Of a stretch of 64,000 bases of DNA, positions 48,709 to 61,588 are shown one piece after another. A model generated the notes under the pieces. That model was given only the letters and a program-made list of their open reading frames with translations. It ran no database searches and had not been told where the DNA came from. The position numbers were made by a program, and so were the translations under genes. Position 1 is the stretch's first letter. Each line of letters opens with the position of its first letter. Origin of the DNA: Artocarpus heterophyllus (taxonomy: Eukaryota; Streptophyta; Magnoliopsida; Rosales; Moraceae); the NCBI GenBank assembly GCA_025403435.1, contig CM046347.1, forward strand, positions 22,394,597-22,458,596. The letters run 5' to 3'.

Positions 48709-49030
48709 TGTAACGCCCCCTTATGGACGTCACAGATGTCGTTACATTCATACGTTCATACTGATTTGAGCTTTAAACATAAACATAAGTCCAAAACTTA
48801 TACGACACTTTAATAGAAAATGTAGTTAAGGAAAACATAACCAGGATCCATTCATACATATATATATATTTTTAAATAACATAACATTGCTTAACTTATT
48901 CCATATCATAATTAATTCAATTATACTTTAGATTAATCATAAACTTATTTTAATAAAATAGATATACCAAAATTGTAATATCACAACTTATAAAAACATC
49001 ACATCGTTTATAACTTATTTGCTCCCACAG

Positions 49031-49203
49031 TTCGGTAGGCCAAACCTGGGACTTCGGCAGGCTAGACATGATCGGCAGGCCAGAATTCCTCAACCGGCAG
49101 GCCAACAGAGGCTTTACAAATTTGGGCTTAAAAACCTATCAATGTTCGGTAGGCCGAAAACGTGATCGGCAAGGCGAACCTTCAAACATCGGCAGGCCGA
49201 CCG
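49031..49203 (+). repeat. CGGCAGGCCG motif array 1 in family-C LTR
   Basis: Seven units in AG-centre form on the plus strand: TTCGGTAGGCCAAA, TTCGGCAGGCTAGA, ATCGGCAGGCCAGA, ACCGGCAGGCCAAC, TTCGGTAGGCCGAA, ATCGGCAAGGCGAA and ATCGGCAGGCCGAC. There is a gap of about 55 bp in the middle. Confidence 0.85.
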
Positions 49204-51347
49204 AGCCAAAAGTTTTTCAAGAAACTTAATTTTAAGACAAAACCCAACTTTTCATAAAAATGAGGAAGATCAAAATTTTTAACATAATGAAATAAAATAT
49301 AAAAACATAGTTCTTGTATTCTTTAAAACTTATCATAAAATATGTCCAAAATTATAAAACTTGATTAAAAAAACATATAAACTTTCTTCTTGACGTTCTT
49401 CCGGTTACAATTCATCATACTTTATGCTCACAAGCCTTCCCATGTCCTCCACCTAATCCACGATTTTCTTACCCTTATCTGCAACATTACATAAACTTGA
49501 ATAAGCTAATGCTTAGTAAGTACATATAATTCTCACAATTTAAAAACATTTCATATACATCATCATCATCATCATCATATCATAAAAGTACCTTAAGCAC
49601 AATTTCATAGAAACATATCTTTCATTACATTGACCATATTAAAACTTATTCTATTTTATCTTAAGAGCCTAAGTGTTGCACCATAAACATCATTGTAGGC
49701 GCGCCGTCATGAGAGGAAAAGGGTAGCTAATCCTAAACCAAACATGACATCATATCATATCATATCATATCATAACATTGGTGTACAACACTTATTAGGT
49801 GATACATATATACATAACTTTCATGCTTTGAAATTTGCCATAATCAAACATGCATAACTTTAAATCATGAAAATCTTTCATAAGAAATCCTTTAAGGAAA
49901 TTATCATAAAATCATCATAAATATCATCATGAACATAACATCAAACCTTTTAAAACACATCATGTTGTAGGTGAGAATGTACTTACCTTAAAACTAGCTT
50001 ACTTAACCTTAATTGATTTGATGACGACGTCGCATTCTCAATGTGCTCATTCCTTTGCGTGTTCATGGCATTTATCTATTTAAAAATACAATAAAATTAA
50101 TACTTATTATCATAGCGTAAATCATCCATTCATATAACATTCATTCACATTACATCACATATACATTCATCTCATATAAACATAATTCATAACATGCATC
50201 CTTAAGTATAATCATCAAAACATCTCATACATTACAAACATGAAAATCTTTTGAAAACATTTTCTAACAATTAAAATACATATATATTAATTTTAAAATT
50301 CATACAAACATCTTATCATCATGCATTTCAATATCATAAAATTATTTCCTCATTAATAAAATCATTTAAACATATAAAACATTACATAAAACGAAAATCC
50401 AAAATAACATTTGTTAAAACAGTTTCCTTGACCTAACCTCATACAAATTCCATAACATAAAATACACTCATCAAAACATTACCAAACTTTGCAGTCTATA
50501 TCATAACTTATACATGAACATTCTTACCAAATTTCGTGAAAAACAAAACACATTTACCCCTTGTATAAAAATTACATTTTTCATACATCATAGCCAAACA
50601 ACAATATTTTACTGTGAAGGGTAGAGGATAGAAAATTCATAACTTATCATAGAAACATCGAAATGACTTGAAACTTGGAGGAACATCACATAACACATAT
50701 ATGAATAACATATAAAAAATTTAGAACAAAATACAATACCTAGAGAAAGATATTGCAGATGACTTGAGGAGGAGAATTTCTTTTCAGAATTATCGAAAAA
50801 ATTGAGTTCTTACCTTAAAAGATTTTCTTCTCAAAATTCTTGAATTCAACCAATGAAATTATCAAACTTTCTTTCAATTTCTTGCAGAGAATTTTTGAGA
50901 GAGAAAGCAGAGTAGAATTCATGGAGAAGAGAAGAGGAAGAGATGAAGGAGAAAACGTCTCAGAAATGAATGAGAGGAGACGTGAGAGGATGAGAGAAAA
51001 ATGGAAAAAAAGAACGTCAAAAATTTTTAACATAAAATTAATGGCATAACGTACAAAGGAGAGTCAAAACTCTTCATTAAGTTAGAAATTTTCTGACGGA
51101 AATGGTGGCTAATTGGCATGGAGGAAGGAGAGTAAAGAGGGAAATTCAAAACTATTAGTCTCACTTACCATATTTTGCCCTCTAAAAATAGGAAACCATT
51201 TAAAACAATACCAATCAATGTAAGGTCAAACAATTATTTCCTTAAATGAGGAAATTAATCCATAATTATGCCAATTAATCTCCCAATTAATGTAATTATT
51301 TCAGTCATAATTTTGAAGAGATTTTTGCTGACTGCTCATCAGCTGTC

Positions 51348-51455
51348 TTCGGCCTGCCGGTTCCACAAAGTTCGGCCTGCCGATGGTTTCCATCGGCCTG
51401 CCGATCTTTGGCAAACTTTTCGGCCTACCGATCTTAAAAGTTCGGCTTGTCGAAC
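51348..51455 (-). repeat. CGGCAGGCCG motif array 2 in family-C LTR
   Basis: Five units in CT-centre form on the plus strand: TTCGGCCTGCCGGT, TTCGGCCTGCCGAT, ATCGGCCTGCCGAT, TTCGGCCTACCGAT and TTCGGCTTGTCGAA. Orientation is opposite to array 1 of the same LTR. Confidence 0.85.
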
Positions 51456-51705
51456 TGTCTTTAAAATAGCATTCATTAATGCATTCAAATCATCATTGCA
51501 TCATAATTAAACATACATTAAAATTAACATAAACACTTGAGCACAACGATTCCATGCGGTCGTCACCTGTCATAAAACTTGAAATAAAAAGTTTGTAACA
51601 TTAAAATCATATATCATAACATATAACATAAATTATTAATAATATTTTCTTAACATCATTACTAACTTAACGTGATCTGTTACATAAAAATAGGTAGGTG
51701 TTACA

Positions 51706-53499
51706 AATTACAACTTCGAAATTGTTAGAAGTAGATGTATTCATTGCAAAGGATACAAACCAATATCGACTTAACAATAAGACATGTTAAACTGATGTTT
51801 AAGGTCCCCATTTTAAGAGCCCCCAAAATTTTCTATTTTTTCCCATATTTTAGCTATTTTCTTTCCATTTTTAAATTTTCAAAAATTAAAAGCCAATGAA
51901 TGTTATAGGTAGTTATTTATGATCCAATTACCTCTTAAATGTATGGATAATAAACATTATTTATTAGTGGACAAAGATTATCCAAAAAAAAAGAAAAAGA
52001 ATCAAAACCGTAATTTTTTTTAAAAGAGTCAAAAAATTATTAATAAAATGGAACTAAAAACACTAAGTTTTCTTTTCTTTAAAAAAAGAAATAAAAAGTG
52101 ACCGCAACTCTTTTTATTTAGAAAATTGTATTTCCTTCTTGTATTTGTATTTTGCACAATTTGTCTTCTCTTTCTCTAAATAAAAGTTTTGGGTCTCTTA
52201 AAAATTTTTGACTTTTTTCATTTTTTATCCATTTCTTATTAATTTCAGTTTACTTGTTGGCCATTGCTTCTTGAATTTTGAATTAGCTATTTTATTTTTT
52301 TATTTTTTATTAGGTTAATTTGGTTTTCATACATACAAAAATTAATTTTTATGAATAAATATGTCTAGTTCCTTTCCCCCCAAAAAAAATGCTCAATGGA
52401 AAATATGCATCAAGGTATGGCAAACTCCAGAAAAAAGAAGAAAATAGAAAGTTTGATTCAATTTTTAATTAGAAGAGTTTTTTAGAAAAAATTATCCAAA
52501 GTAGCAAAGAAGACGTAAGAACTCAAGTGAAAAAACAATTACAGAAAAAAATAAAATAAGGGATGATGAAGTGATGACAAAAAAAATCCATAAAAATATA
52601 CATTATTATGTACGCCTTTTCTAGAAATCTTGCTTAAGACCTCAGATTATGTCAAGCCAGCTCTAATACAGACACTACAAGAAAACATGTCCTCAAAAAA
52701 ATGGAGAGGTAAAATTCTCGGTATTGCTTCAAGCCCTACAATATAAACATCCCCAACCACCAAGCCAACAAGCCAGCATGAAATATGAAATACATCACAA
52801 TGCAACAACCAGATGAACAATGATGAAGGATTTTACAAGCCATTTATTCACTCCACAACAAGCGATCACTAGAACAATTACCGGCCTTATGACTATTCCT
52901 TTGATTTTTAACTCAACGACAATAATCTTAATTAAACATATTGCCTATTTTATTAGCACCATCAACTAGTACCCCATGCCATCGGCGAAAAAATTGTTCT
53001 TCCAGCAACTTAAAAAAAAAAACAAACAAATTACTCCTTTGATATATAAAAAAATACAGATTCAGAGGTGAGTATTTGTTGTATTATGAATTGCATTTAA
53101 TTAGAATTTACGTTGTTATCATTCAAAACTTCTAAATATGTATTAAAAAGGCTCGGAAATAAAATTAATTTATGCCTTATATATGCAATTAGTGAAAGTT
53201 ACAAATAACTACAAAGAGTATTACGTTTTAACTTATATAAAGTTACATGGACGTTTCTATATTATTCTCTATACGAGTAAAATGACAAACATGCCCGATA
53301 AAATGCATATATAACTACGACTATCCCAGGTCAAGTCCTCAAATTTACAGGTGATAACAAGTTTCAACATATTTACCATTAAAAAAAGAGAGTAAAGGAT
53401 GCAACCTAGGACAACTTTAGCCTATAAGCAAAAACGTTATGGTGTCCAATCATCTAATTAATAGTGGATGAAACTTCTATATAGATAAATGGATATAAA

Positions 53500-53538
<39 letters not shown>

Positions 53539-53696
53539 GATAGTGTCAAGCATAAATAATAAAAAAAGAGCAAATCTTATTCACCAAAATAATATATAAC
53601 GATTTCTTTGGTATAGAAGTAGTATGGAAACATCATCCACGTGGCAGCCAAGTTCGTTGGATAGCTTATATACAAGCTGTATGATTTGACAGCCTT
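51706..53696. other. AT-rich spacer with no gene recognised
   Basis: Very AT-rich, with many A and T runs and an (AT)n tract at 53503-53535. No coding region, RNA gene or element terminus is recognised. Confidence 0.6.
53503..53535. repeat. (AT)n microsatellite
   Basis: About 16 uninterrupted AT dinucleotides. Confidence 0.9.
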
Positions 53697-54344
53697 TGTA
53701 ACGACCACCGAACTTAACACAACTAATGTATAACAAAGCCAGGCGATGTCATATTCTCTTTAAAACTAAATCTATAATCAATGTAATTATTTAAAAAAAT
53801 TGTGGGTGAATTTGAACTTTTCAAAACCTTTTAATTTACAAGAAACTATACGTCTATACTTAAAAAGATGTGTCAATGATAAAATATTTACAATAATTTA
53901 TATCTTAAAATGAACGCTGTCTAAACTATACTTATAACAATCTCATAATTATTACAACTACCAAAACATGAAGTTAAGATAAAAGTCTGCCCATGTAAGG
54001 TCAGTAGTGTCTATATACATGAGATCATGAGAACAGAGAGCCTGCCATTCAACCTCTAAAACAACGCCGTTGAGATGTACTCTTGTCTGTATCACAAGAA
54101 CAATATGAGCTAATACTCAGTAAGTAGAAACTATGCAATTCAAAGTAGTGGTATCATGTATTGGCTTATAAAATTTCCATCATACCTGTCATATCACAAA
54201 AATGTTTAATGCGTGCATAGTTATGTATATCATGAGTCACCCGTCTATGCCTATTATAAAGCATGTATGCATATTAAGGATCCTTCACCATGCAATACTG
54301 CCTCATTCTGACCCATAAGACACTATAGTCTCCCGATCTTATTG
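53697..54344 (-). mobile_element. Element F 3' LTR, distal part
   Basis: It begins TGTAACGACCACCG (the LTR 3' end in minus sense) and carries GAGCTAATACTCAGTAAG (about 54109-54126), which resembles the equivalent box in family C. It is cut at 54344 by a family-A solo LTR and resumes at 56525. No CGGCAGGCCG array is visible in either part. Confidence 0.6.
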
Positions 54345-56524
54345 TCACGCCCCGGAATACGAGAGGTGACATAGCGGATTATTTAAATTAATTAACAGGA
54401 GAATTTAATTAAAATCAACAGTTTAGGGGTTAAGTTAAATAATAAAAATATGAAAGTTTCAAAACAACATTGTATAAAAGAATTCATAAACATTAAGCGA
54501 ATAATAAAATAATAAAAAACTGCGAGTATGGGTCCCATTGACCCACAACTTGTGCACACACATAGTACTGACAATATAAAAATACAACCACAGTCCAAGC
54601 ATAAAGAAAGTTAAAAACATTACATGCCTTGTTCAATTAATACAAATAACCTACTAATCCTTCTACTGCTCTTGAGTTCTGTCCGTTGAGTCATCTCTAA
54701 ACCTAAATGGGAATCCACCTAGAGGGGAAAGTTTGAAAACAAACAAAACGTGAGCGAAAGGCTCAGTAGGACTATATTTTATTAAATCATTTAATTTAAA
54801 GAAAAATCTCACTATTCAGGTAATTATTTAAAAGAAACATTGAATGAATAAATAAATAAATTTAAACAAAACCGTTCTTACCCAAAACAGTTTATTCGGT
54901 CGACCAGAAACATTATCATTTTCTTTTCCTAGACAAACCATAAGGATATCACCACCGTAGTGGCCCAGCTGGGTTTCGAGACCTCCCCCCCAAGGTCGAT
55001 CGCTACACGACCTGATCTCTGATATGGCATCATGCCCTTATGTTTATTTTCATCATTATTCAAAACCCATTTACCAGATGTTTTCATTATCATTCATTAT
55101 GAAGTTCATCTCAGTTCATGGTTTACAAAAATACAATCGATAAATTCCATTTTCAATCAACCGTTGAAAACATTCTTATAGAAACCCTTTTTAAAGCCAA
55201 ATCATTTTTGAAACTGGGTTACCAAAGAAGGGTAGAAGTCCTACCTCGATACTCATACCGGTGCCTCACACCGTAATCTCGATCCGCTATACGTTAGCTC
55301 CACAGAACCACGAACGACCTAGATACACACTAAGTCAATCAATATCTAGTTCAAGACATTCTATGTTACTAAACCATTTCATGATGTCCTAGTGTGCCAT
55401 TTGTATCTTTAAAATCATTTTACAAGGTTGGAATTTCAATCGAGGTTCAAAACAGTGAAAACGGGTGAAAAATCACAAAATTTTCCCATGCCCTGCCGGC
55501 CTACCGGACGCCCTGCTTCGGCAGGCCGAACTGTGCAGTTTGGCCTGCCAAAAATCAAGTCCGGTCGGACAGACATTTTTCAAGTTTGGCCTGTCGGACA
55601 GATGAATTCGGCCTGTCAATCCTTTGAATCCGGCCTGTCGTATACGTAGTTCGGCCTGCTGAACTAGAAAAACCTAGAATTTCTAGCCACAGGTTTTGGG
55701 TTTTCCAAAACTAAAATCTAGATTTTAACCTGTTTTTCTCAAATCTCAGGCATGGAAAACAATCATAGATGATAGAAAAATATAATAGAACACTTTTGGA
55801 CTCATTTAAACAAGATTTAAACACAAAAATCCCAAAAATCCAAAAATGGGAGAAAATGAAAAATCTTGAATCTAATCCGTTTTTCTTCAAACAAAGCATA
55901 GATTCTAGGTGTTCTAAGTTCTTTTAACTCAAACCAAGGGTTTTCTAAGCTCAAACAAACTTGGATTTCAAAAATGAATGAAAATTGAGAATTTTAAAAA
56001 AAGTTTAAAAATTTCAAAACTAACCTCGAATTGAAGCTTTAAATCCACGTTCTTGGTTGTCAAATCACGTCTCCGACCTTCCTACTTGTTAACCCGAAGC
56101 TTAGATTCGAATTTTGTTTCAAAAATTTGAGAGAGAAATGAGAGAGACTGAAAGAAACCAAGAGAGTGAGTGAGAGAGAGACTCACGGGAAGAGAGAGAA
56201 GAGAGAGAGAGTGAACCAAAGAGAGGGAGAGGAGAGAGAATAAATAGAGAGAGAAATAGTGGGCGGTTTTACTGTGCGAAAACTAGGCGCCAGCCACGGT
56301 TTTGTAAAACGGAATATTTTTAACATTTTACAAACTGTTGTGTTTTAAAAACTCAAAATAACATTTTAAAATAATAAGGAATCATTAGAATTCATTAAAT
56401 AAACAAAACAACCTAAAATTCAAAATTTAACGAAATGATCAAATTAATATTGAAACATTAATTATAGCACACTAATTCATCATTTTGCATTATAATAACG
56501 TTAAATTAATTTCGAAGCGTTACA
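54345..56524 (-). mobile_element. Family-A solo LTR (2180 bp) nested in element F LTR
   Basis: TGTCACGCCCCGGAA to TTCGAAGCGTTACA on the plus strand, aligning along its length with the other family-A LTRs in reverse. Flanks are CTTAT (54340-54344) and CTTAC (56525-56529), one mutation apart. No internal region is present. It is more diverged than the tandem LTRs, which fits an older insertion. Confidence 0.85.
55492..55670 (-). repeat. CGGCAGGCCG motif array in the solo family-A LTR
   Basis: Units include TTCGGCAGGCCGAA, TTTGGCCTGCCAAA, TTCGGCCTGTCAAT, TCCGGCCTGTCGTA and TTCGGCCTGCTGAA. Many are decayed by single changes. Confidence 0.7.
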
Positions 56525-57952
56525 CTTACAAACTACAAAAAGGTCCAAAAATGGTCCCAATCTATCCCACAAAACTATTTAAGTCTCAATCTTACCTATG
56601 GAATTAATTAAAACCACTTACAAGCAAACAACACAGCACACATACAAACAATCTCTTTCTCATAGTATGAAGATTTTCTTCAGAAAACTATACGTGTACT
56701 TTTATGTCATGAATGCAAACGATGTAGTAATCACGTATATTACTATAACAATCTTATGATGCAATTGAAATGAATTTCTACTTACGTCGTATCGAAATAG
56801 AAAGCTAGTGTCCTTGTTGAGTTATTTGTGCTAATATTCCTATTAACAATATTTGATGCTATTCTTATGTACGTACAAACAATCCAAATCCTATTATTAG
56901 CATGATCATGTGGGATTGAAATAAGAAATTATAAACCAAATATAGCATTCAATTTGTGGTTCATTTATTTTAATTATAGACATTAAGGACCGGGTTAAGA
57001 CAGGTTCCAACTAAATTATATTATATATCTACTTATTTTAGGTGCACACATGCCTACAAAATCACCTCTCCATATTCAATACCAACAACATCAAGTTTCC
57101 TCGCCCCACCCCCCCACCCACTCCCCCACCCCAACACATACTCATACACATATACAATTCAACTTCAGATGTAAATCTATCACGCGTAAGGTATGCACCA
57201 AAAAAATTAGAAAGTGCTTTAGCACACTTTTCAATATAATGCTTAAAAGCATAACTATATATGATAATCAACTTCGGCACTCTTTGATTTGCATATTAAT
57301 TAAACCAAATATTTGTACAGCACGACTTATAAAGACATATATAAAAAGAATAGTATAGAATTTCATAATATAAGATGTCAACATTAGTTACAAATTAAAG
57401 TTCTACTGTAACTTCAAACTCTATAGAAATTCAATGTGGAGATTTGCTTGAGCAAAACTACAAAGATGAGAGTTCATGAAGAAAACAAGGTAGAAAATAA
57501 AAGTTGTCAAGCGGTGGAGAATGAAATCAAAGACAGTTATATATATATATGTGTGTGTGTGTGTGCGCGCGTGTGAAGTAAGTTGTTATCGACTTAAAAC
57601 ATCCTTTTTTAATTAATTAATTTATTTTTAATGAAATATACAAAAACAATAGAAAAGTAATAAATTAATATATATTTAAACTAATAAAACTTTATTTTGT
57701 AAAATAGTCTAATAAAAGGGAATTGAAAAATAAGCTTGGCCTCAAAAATAATTTAACAGGAAATACGAAATAAGTAAAACCCATTGAAAATTATTGTAGC
57801 ATATCAAGCTTCTTCCAATGAGGAACTAAGCCTTCACACTACACCAAGTAACCCAAAATTAACTTAATAAAGTTTAGGCATCTCAGTAATAATTGTAATA
57901 CAATGTAAACATGTTATTATTGGCTAAATGTATATGTGAGAATTTACCTACA
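56525..57952 (-). mobile_element. Element F 3' LTR, proximal part
   Basis: It continues from 54344 after the solo LTR and ends TTTACCTACA at 57952, directly followed by CCACCCCTCT, the reverse of a polypurine tract. In minus sense the LTR therefore starts TGTAGGTAAATT. Excluding the insertion and one target duplication, the LTR is about 2.07 kb. It contains a TA/TG/CG microsatellite at 57538-57575. Confidence 0.6.
57538..57575. repeat. Compound (TA)(TG)(CG) microsatellite
   Basis: 38 bp of strict alternating pyrimidine-purine, running from TA through TG to CG and back to TG steps, inside the element F LTR. Confidence 0.9.
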
Positions 57953-58235
57953 CCACCCCTCTACAACTTATAGAAATTTCATCTTCGAAATTTACTGACC
58001 AGATAGTTCGAGGTATTTACTTCTTATTTCATCTTCTTATTCCCAAGTGGCTTCTTTAACGACATGAATTCTCCATAGAACTTTAACTAATGAAATCTTC
58101 TTATTCAACAATTCCTTTTCTTTTCTGTCTAAAATTCAAACTAGTCTCTCTTCCTATTGAACTTCTAATTAATTATAGCTTAAAACATGTGAAGGACGTG
58201 GCATGTATTTTGTCAACATAAAAACATGGAATACA
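57953..58235 (-). pseudogene. Element F: pol 3' end with chromodomain remnant
   Basis: In minus sense this reads integrase C-terminal and chromodomain-like sequence (VSHVFHVFMLTKYMPRPSHVL, then IDRKEKELL, ISLVKVLW, EATWE) and then the polypurine tract beside the LTR. Stops interrupt it. It is cut at 58235 by the family-D solo LTR and continues at 60126. The similarity to the family-A C-terminus makes F a related but older chromovirus. Confidence 0.7.
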
Positions 58236-60125
58236 TGTGACACCCCGAGGTGGGGGTCAGGGAGTTTTAGATGAATAAAGAAAAAAGTATAAACATATGT
58301 GAAAAATAAATAAATATCATCGAAATAAATAATAACATCAGCGGTCACCATCACGTGAATGCCACGAAGGTGAGGCCGAGATCCTATTCTTATTCGCCAT
58401 CACGTGGATGCTTACCACGAAGGTGAGTAGATAAATAAATAAATCATAATATCAATAATACAAAATCATTGAAATTTATCACAAATCATCGCCTCTAAGA
58501 TAAATCAAATTATACTATCAATAAAGGCGAAAATGACATCAACACTGGGACAAGTCATACAGTACACGCATCATACCACAGTTTTAAAGACAATACCATT
58601 TCAAACCAAAGAGCCAGGTTCTGATCCTGGGCTCATCCTTCCTCCTCAACCTGGAAATGGGATTTTAAAAATAGAAAAACGTGAACGGAAGGCTCAGTAG
58701 GATAATTAGTTAAAAACAAGTTATTTAAAAATAACATTTATAGATAAAATATCATTGATAATCTAATCTCAATATCTTAATAAAAATCAATTAGTACTTA
58801 CTTAAATAAAACTTGACAATCATCACCGTATGAGTTTTTGGAAATCAGAAAGGAATATCGAAATTTAATTCTTCAAAATCAATCACCAAAATCATTCTTA
58901 AAGGAAACATTTAAGAAATAAACTTTTGCCAAATAATTTAAAAGGGGCTACCAAAGAAAGGGATAGTAATATCCTACCTCATTAAAATCTAATAACGTAA
59001 GCTCCAAATAAAATCCAACGTACGCTCCACATACGTTCAAAACCTTAAAAACTGTATTTAAGATCAGAAATCATATTTAACAAATATCATTATGTTAATT
59101 TAATTATCAATGTGCCTTTAACTCAAAATAATCATAATCCAAAATCATAATTCTCTTTTGTAACATTTCGGAATCATCAAACATTGAAAACTATAGTAAA
59201 AACATAATTTTTCCAAGTCTACAGTAGACTGCCGAACTACACAGTTGCCTGCCGACCAACCAGGACCGGCCTGCCGAACTTTTCTCCAGGTTCGGCCTGC
59301 CGACCAGATGAATCCGGCTTGTCGAACCTTTGAATCCGGCCTACCGAACTAGAAAAATCTGGAGACTCGAGGCTTCGAGTCTCGATCTCCCTAAGCTCAA
59401 AATTCAAATTTAAAACCTGTTTTTCAATTCCCAGATCATGAAAATCATATATAAAGCATAGAAAACCATAATAGAACACATTTAAAGCATTTTTCCCAAA
59501 TTTAAACTCAATTTCACCTTTGATTTGAAAATCAAAGAAAAATACAAAAACTTGATTAATTCAGTTTTTGTTCAAATAAAGCTTAGATTCATTGTAAAAC
59601 AAGTCCTATAAGCTTAGATTAAACATTATCTAAGCTCATCAAAACTCGGATTGCAAAATACAAAGAAAATTGAAAAATTGAAAAAGTTTTGAAATTTTAA
59701 AAACTAACCTTGATTCAATCCTTGAATCGTGTTTGTGGTTGCTCAATCACGTTCCTAAGCCTCCAATCTACTAAACCGGAGCTTGGGCTCGATTTTGAAA
59801 TCAAAATTTTTGAGAGAATGAGAGAAAGAAAGAGACGGTGAGAGGGAAAGAGAGAGCCGAGTGAAAGAGAGAGTGATCGTGAGAAATGGAAAGGGAAAGG
59901 AAAAAGAAAAAGGAAATTTAAAGGTCCAATGGCATTTTCGTAAATATGGAGAAAATGTGGGATAAGATGTCATTTGATATTTTTAACACTAAAATTTAAA
60001 TTTTTAAATAGGACAAATGCAACAAAATCTTTAAATGACTAAAACTATCAATAAAATTTATACTGGCACACTTAATAACTAAACTTAACATAACTAACCT
60101 TGCTTTGAAATTCAGGGGCATTACA
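58236..60125 (-). mobile_element. Family-D solo LTR (1890 bp), target duplication ATACA
   Basis: TGTGACACCCCGAGG to CAGGGGCATTACA on the plus strand. Exact flanking duplication ATACA (58231-58235 and 60126-60130), and its removal restores the element F pol order. It shares layout with family A: a GTGAACGGAAGGCTCAGTAG box (about 58680), a motif array, then a GA-rich tract (59812-59915) near the far end. The sequence is otherwise clearly different. Confidence 0.88.
59229..59350 (-). repeat. CGGCAGGCCG motif array in family-D LTR
   Basis: Units on the plus strand include GACTGCCGAA, TTGCCTGCCGAC, ACCGGCCTGCCGAA, TTCGGCCTGCCGAC, TCCGGCTTGTCGAA and TCCGGCCTACCGAA. They have about the same spacing and the same LTR position (before the GA-rich promoter-like tract on the plus strand) as in family A. 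Confidence 0.8.
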
Positions 60126-61005
60126 ATACATCTTGCACACTATACAATGATAGAATAAGAGTCAATCTATAAGCCACAACTCCTACTCTTTCTAAGATCT
60201 CAACTGGCCTAATAAATAGTGGACTCAACTTTTCTTTCTTTCCAAATCTCATCACCCCCTTGATTGGAGAAACATTTAGAAACACATTGTCTTTTACAGA
60301 AAACTATCGATCCCTTTGCCTTCCATCTATATAACTCTTCTATCTACTTTGAGCTGTTTTCATTCTTTGACAAATTTTCTCAATAACTTTTGCTATTTTT
60401 CATACCAAATTTGGATCCAAAAGCTTTCTTTCACCAACTTCATCCAGCGAATAGGTGATCTATATTTTCTTCCACATACAGCTTCATACAAAGCCATTTC
60501 AATAGTTGATGGGCAACTATTGTTGTAAACAAACTCTGTTAGCGGTAAATATTTAATCACAGATCTTGGATAATCCAATACATAACCTCTGAGCATATCT
60601 TCTAGTATTTGATTAGCTTTTTTAGCTGGCCATCACTTTGAGGATGAAATGTAGTGCTAAAAGCCAGTTCAATGCCTATTGCTTTATGAAGGCTCATCAA
60701 AAAAGCAAAAATGAATCTAAGATCTTGGTCTAGCATAATAGAAACTGGTATTCCATGTTCTAATGATCTCCTTGAGATATAATTCAACATGTTTGTCCAT
60801 CGTATATGTAGATCGAACAGGAATAAAGCGTGCAAACTTAGTGAGCCTATCAACTATCACCCAAATAAATTTCAAACCTTCTTGTGTTTGAGGCAAGCCA
60901 CGTATAAAGTCCATGACAATATCTTCACACTTCCACTCAAGAATTAAGAGAGGTTTCCAAATAAAGTCCAATCCTTCTTGTGTTTGAGGCAAGCTACGTA
61001 TAAAG
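60126..61005 (-). pseudogene. Element F: integrase remnant
   Basis: In minus sense it reads CEDIVMDFIRGLPQTQEG (first catalytic Asp), then WVIVDRLTKFARFIPVRSTY, SIMLDQDLRF (second Asp), STTFHPQSDGQLKK (the catalytic Glu region is altered), and LTEFVYNNSCPSTIEMA. Stops and frame changes interrupt it. It resembles Tekay/Del integrases. A 47-bp segment ending CGTATAAAG occurs twice, 96 bp apart (60865-60911 and 60959-61005), the second copy ending exactly at the family-B fragment. Confidence 0.78.
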
Positions 61006-61188
61006 TGTTGAAAAAACAGTACACAACAGAATTTTGAAAAAATTTATATCAGAGTATTTTCTAAAACACAAGTTTGACATGCTATATGCATAAATTAACC
61101 AGATCTTACTAACCTTTGATTGCTGAAGAACCTTGGCAAAATGTGAAGAGAAGTAACGTTCCAAAAAAGCCTCAACCAACAGGTCTTC
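61006..61188 (-). mobile_element. Family-B LTR fragment (3' end), cut by a family-A element
   Basis: In minus sense it ends GTACTGTTTTTTCAACA at 61006 and matches the last 180 bp or so of the solo LTR at 4843-6874 (for example TTTATGCATATAG). The 5-bp flank on the left is TAAAG (61001-61005). It is truncated at 61188 by the next family-A LTR, and the rest should lie beyond the window. Confidence 0.85.
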
Positions 61189-61586
61189 TGTCACGCCCTG
61201 AAGTACGGGACGTGACGTGACAGATTATTTAAATTAATTAAAAGAGAATTTAATTAAAAATCAAGAGTTTAGGAGTTGGATTAAATAATAGAATATGAGG
61301 TTTTCAAAACAACACCTTATAAAAGAGTTCATATACATTAGGCAATTGAAGTCATTAAACGAATAATAATAAAACAATAAAGTCGCGAGTATGGGTCCCA
61401 CAGACCCACAACTTGTGCACACACATGGTACTGACAATATCATAAATACAATCACAGTCCAGATACAAATAAAGTTAAAATCTTACATGCCTTGATTTAA
61501 ATAATGCAAATAAATTTACTAATCCCTCTATTGCTCCTGGGTCCTGTCCGTTGAATCTTCTCCAAACCTAAATGGAAAACCACCTA

Positions 61587-61588
<2 letters not shown>

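Larger units (their letters stand above)
48709..51705 (-). mobile_element. Family-C solo LTR (2997 bp)
   Basis: TGTAACGCCCCCTTATGG to AGGTAGGTGTTACA on the plus strand, both ends TG/CA. Flanks are GATTA (48704-48708) and AATTA (51706-51710), one base different. The terminus style and a GCTTAGTAAG box (about 49512) resemble family A and element F LTRs on the minus strand, so minus orientation is inferred. No coding sequence is present. It holds two oppositely oriented CGGCAGGCCG arrays and CATAT and CAT microsatellites. Confidence 0.7.

Noticed and set aside
50815..51049. Overlapping 69- and 72-codon frames on both strands inside the family-C LTR
   Set aside because: They arise from a GA-rich tract (GAGAGGAG-like), the equivalent of the GA/CT tract in other LTRs, not a protein.
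57042..57358. Proline- and histidine-rich frame of about 100 codons
   Set aside because: It comes from a C-rich simple stretch (CCCACCCCCCCACCC-like) within the element F LTR, with no domain or conserved start.
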